From Megaleporinus macrocephalus (lineage: Eukaryota > Chordata > Actinopteri > Characiformes > Anostomidae): a DNA stretch of 64,000 nucleotides. The notes below the pieces were generated by a model, which saw only the letters and a program-made list of their open reading frames with translations, made no database searches and had not been told where the DNA came from. The DNA lies in NCBI GenBank assembly GCA_021613375.1, contig CM038705.1, positions 10,191,095-10,255,094 of the forward strand, written 5' to 3'. The position numbers and the translations under genes are program-made. Below, piece after piece: positions 61,691 through 64,000 of the stretch. Position 1 is the stretch's first letter. Every line of letters begins with the position of its first letter.

Positions 61691-62429
61691 AATAATAAAA
61701 TAAAAAAAGTGATAAAATCTTAATTGGTGAAATTAAACAGTCTAAATTCTTATAAACAAGTAAATTTATGGCCTTCAAGTCGAAACCCCCACCATATAAG
61801 AGCAGTATAAAAGCCTCTCATCTGAACTCGCTACACAACATTTAACATACTATATAAATACACTGGGCTTTGAATAGACGCACCTTTTAATCCGGTTACG
61901 TAAGACGTTGGCTCCGCACCCAATTATAAATACAGCATAACACTTGTGCTGTGGCAGTTGGTGTGTAGGTGGAGGTGTTGAGGGGAAAGCCCATAGAGGT
62001 CAGTATGGATGTGTGTCTCGCTCTCTCTCTCACTTCACATCAGATTACTGCATTTGTCAGTCTCGGGCTTGAATGCGTCTTCGAATGCGGGGATGCCTGC
62101 AGAGAGCAACAGCAGTTAACTGAGTCAAATGGAACGAGAGCTGATACTGTATGTCTGGGTGTTTTCTGTTTTTAGGCTTGCGTTCCAAAAAGACACAGAC
62201 GAGTGGGCTTTTACTGCATAAGCAGACCCCCAGACAAATGACCTGGGATGGCCATGCTGTATTACTGTCAATTATACAGTAAAGCCAGTATGGCACTATG
62301 CTTGCAGTGGTGGATTAGACTGTATCAAACACCTTAATGTGTGAATATGGTAATATTACTGTATTAAATATCAAAGCATACAGTATCATCAGGTAAATCC
62401 CACCTCACTGATAATACTAGCTTCCCTGC
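61691..62429. other. no gene seen
   Basis: AT-rich then mixed sequence. No exon or transposon end recognised. Confidence 0.4.
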
Positions 62430-62435
62430 ATATAG

Positions 62436-62515
62436 ATTTAAGAGTTTTATTATCATATGCACAGCAGAACAGACAGTTACACTGTATAATGAAATACTGA
62501 ATACTGAATGAAATA
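62436..62515 (-). mobile_element. L2-type LINE 3' tail, inverted fragment
   Basis: Reverse complement reads ACTGTCTGTTCTGCTGTGCA then ATAATAAAACTCTTAAATCT, parallel to 63448-63490 in the plus-strand element. Only the last 80 bp are present. Confidence 0.75.
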
Positions 62516-62595
62516 AAAAAAAAATATATATATATATGTATGTATATATAAAGTATGATAATATACGTTGAAGTTTCTGATGGGGCTGAAGCTTC

Positions 62596-63494
62596 TTGTT
62601 TAAATTTCTGAAGATGCAGCGGTTACATACATTACATGGCATTCACATCAGTGAGGATCTCAGCTGGTCCCACAACACACAAACCATCATCAGGAAGTCC
62701 CAGCAGCGACTGTACTTTCTGAGAAGGCTGAGAAAATTTGGTATGCCAGCCAAAATTCTCAGCACCTTCTACAGGAGTATGATTGAGAGTGTTCTTACCA
62801 GCTCCATCACCGTCTGGTATGGAAACTCTACTGCTCAGGACAGAAAGGCTCTCCAGCGTGTGATCAAAACTGCACAGTCTTCCCCTCACTACAGAACATC
62901 TACCACACCAGGGTCACCAGGAGGGCCTACAACATAATCAGGGACAGTACACACCCCCAGCACACACTCTATACACTTTTACCTTCAGGCAGACGTTACA
63001 GGAGTGTGAAGTTCAGGACCACAAGACTGACAAACAGTTTCTACTCATAGGCCATCAGGCGTGTGAACATCTTACACACTACCTCTCCAACCTCTCCTAT
63101 CTGAACTGGTTTTAACTGGTCTGGTTTTAACTGGACCTTACACTCACTGTACTGCTGTTTACATACAATACTGTTTACATTCACTACTCGAACAAAACAT
63201 TATTGTTTCCATTTGTTACTGTAACTTGCACTTTATGGCTGCTGCTCTTCATACTTGCACGTAAAAGCACACAACTTTCATTTTCTATTCTTTAACTATA
63301 AAAATACTTTTATTTACTTCAACTTATATTATTATACTAACTGTATATTTTGTATACATTTTTTATTATTTCTTTTATTTGTTATCTTTATCTATTGGTG
63401 AATGGAGGAGCAGCAAAGTAAGAATTTCATTGTACATTATTTTCATTGTCTGTTCTGCTGTACACATGACAATAAAACTCTTGAATCTTGAATA
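62596..63494 (+). pseudogene. L2-clade LINE, 5'-truncated 3' end with RT C-terminal relic
   Basis: The frame from 62596 reads HISEDLSWSHNTQTIIRKSQ, RLYFLRRLRKFGMPAKIL, STFYRSMIESVLTSSITVWY and GNSTAQDRKALQRVIKTAQ, the C-terminal part of a non-LTR reverse transcriptase ORF2 as in fish L2 elements. Around 62875-62885 a small deletion shifts the frame. The family reading (SLQNIYHTRVTRRAYNII to RLTNSFYS) continues in another frame to a TAG at 63048-63050. The 3' UTR ends ACACATGACAATAAAACTCT then TGAATCTTGAA. It lacks the endonuclease and RT catalytic core, so it is inactive. Confidence 0.88.
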
Positions 63495-64000
63495 CTCGAA
63501 GCATTTAGAGTGCCCACATACAACCTGTGGGCCACAGACCACCAGTGGGCCATGAAGCGCCCTCTAGTGGTCCACAGGCTTGTAATCAGAAGGACGCAGT
63601 AGTTTGTAATGTCACTAAATCATAAAAACATACATGAGATTAAATGAAAAACTATAAATCTAATACTTTTACATTACAACCAATGTACTGTAAATCGTAT
63701 CTATCAGTATTCATTGTGTTGTAGTAGTTTAGGCTAAAGTAACTGTGTACAGCTATTGAGACCAGTCACCTCATGTTACGACCCCTGGTTGTAATAGCAA
63801 TTTTTTTATGTCTATTGGCGGCCATGTTGTGTGTGTGTGTGCTTTCTGACACTGTGTGCAGGTCCACCACTGACCACTAGGGCCTACTGGAAGACGTTCA
63901 AGGTTCTCTCCTTTGACCTGACTTGGAACAGCTCCTGCCCAGACCAGCCCGACACTCTCCACTATATTTGTACATTTAGCTACAGCTTTGTTAGATTCTG
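63495..64000. other. no gene seen; inverted 49-bp copy at 63701-63749
   Basis: Contains the inverted partner of 60541-60589, a short imperfect inverted word pair at 63520-63580 (CCACCAGTGGGCC, CTAGTGGTCCAC) and a short GT run. No exon recognised. Confidence 0.5.

Overview
This window looks like vertebrate, probably teleost fish, nuclear DNA. It has one recognisable host coding exon in 64 kb, relics of hAT, Tc1/mariner and PIF/Harbinger DNA transposons, an L2-type LINE 3' end with the usual short fish LINE tail, long (TA)n, (CA)n and (ATCT)n microsatellites, and many minisatellites. I cannot name the species. There are no bacterial operons, CRISPR arrays, rRNA genes or intact tRNA genes. Most long open frames in this DNA are artefacts of tandem repeats whose period is a multiple of 3 (for example the 15-bp array at 9104-10297) or of GA/CT tracts that lack stop codons.

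The host gene is an SK-type calcium-activated potassium channel, best matched to kcnn3, on the minus strand. Its first coding exon runs from the ATG at 26870 down to 25818 (351 codons, phase 0) and ends with a consensus splice donor. It encodes the long cytoplasmic N-terminus and the S1 helix. I found no S2-S6, pore or calmodulin-binding exon, so positions 1 to 25817 are probably intron and the remaining exons lie beyond the window's left edge. A strong splice acceptor at 26943-26945 suggests a 5' UTR exon or exons further right. A 325-bp tandem duplication at 28295-28953 carries a candidate donor in each copy.

Left region (1-25.8 kb): a fold-back element (18-760), 37-bp minisatellites (1482-2957), a CT array (4051-4960), a 20-bp minisatellite (6617-7206), hAT elements with 8-bp target duplications (8730-9103, 11743-12248, 13465-13858), a 15-bp minisatellite (9104-10297), a GA tract, a 1.8-kb array with an 850-bp duplication (15711-17545), a GATTATGATGCAGT array (to 19115) and 52-bp repeats (20957-21113, 22803-23583).

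Right region (27-64 kb): a pyrimidine-rich upstream zone, Tc1 relics (30.5, 34.6, 43.8, 45.7 and 46.8 kb), a long inverted repeat with a TA core (32473-33055), a three-level transposon nest (36.08-37.19 kb), a 52-bp minisatellite (37788-39113), a 1.6-kb polypurine tract (39580-41165), two more arrays of the 20-bp unit seen at 6.6 kb (49914-50448 and 57222-58768), a 46-bp minisatellite (53325-54575) and an L2 LINE 3' end (62596-63494). A few less repetitive, balanced-composition stretches (46990-47300, 50465-51550, 56030-56520, 60590-61540) are candidates for conserved non-coding DNA.

The most interesting structure is the 20-bp minisatellite found at three loci. It is a reiterated copy of the 5' head of a tRNA-like interspersed element, and most units contain a match to the RNA polymerase III A-box consensus. 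At 49.9 kb the expanded array sits inside an insertion bounded by a perfect 13-bp target-site duplication. About 13.5 kb (21%) of the window is tandem repeat.
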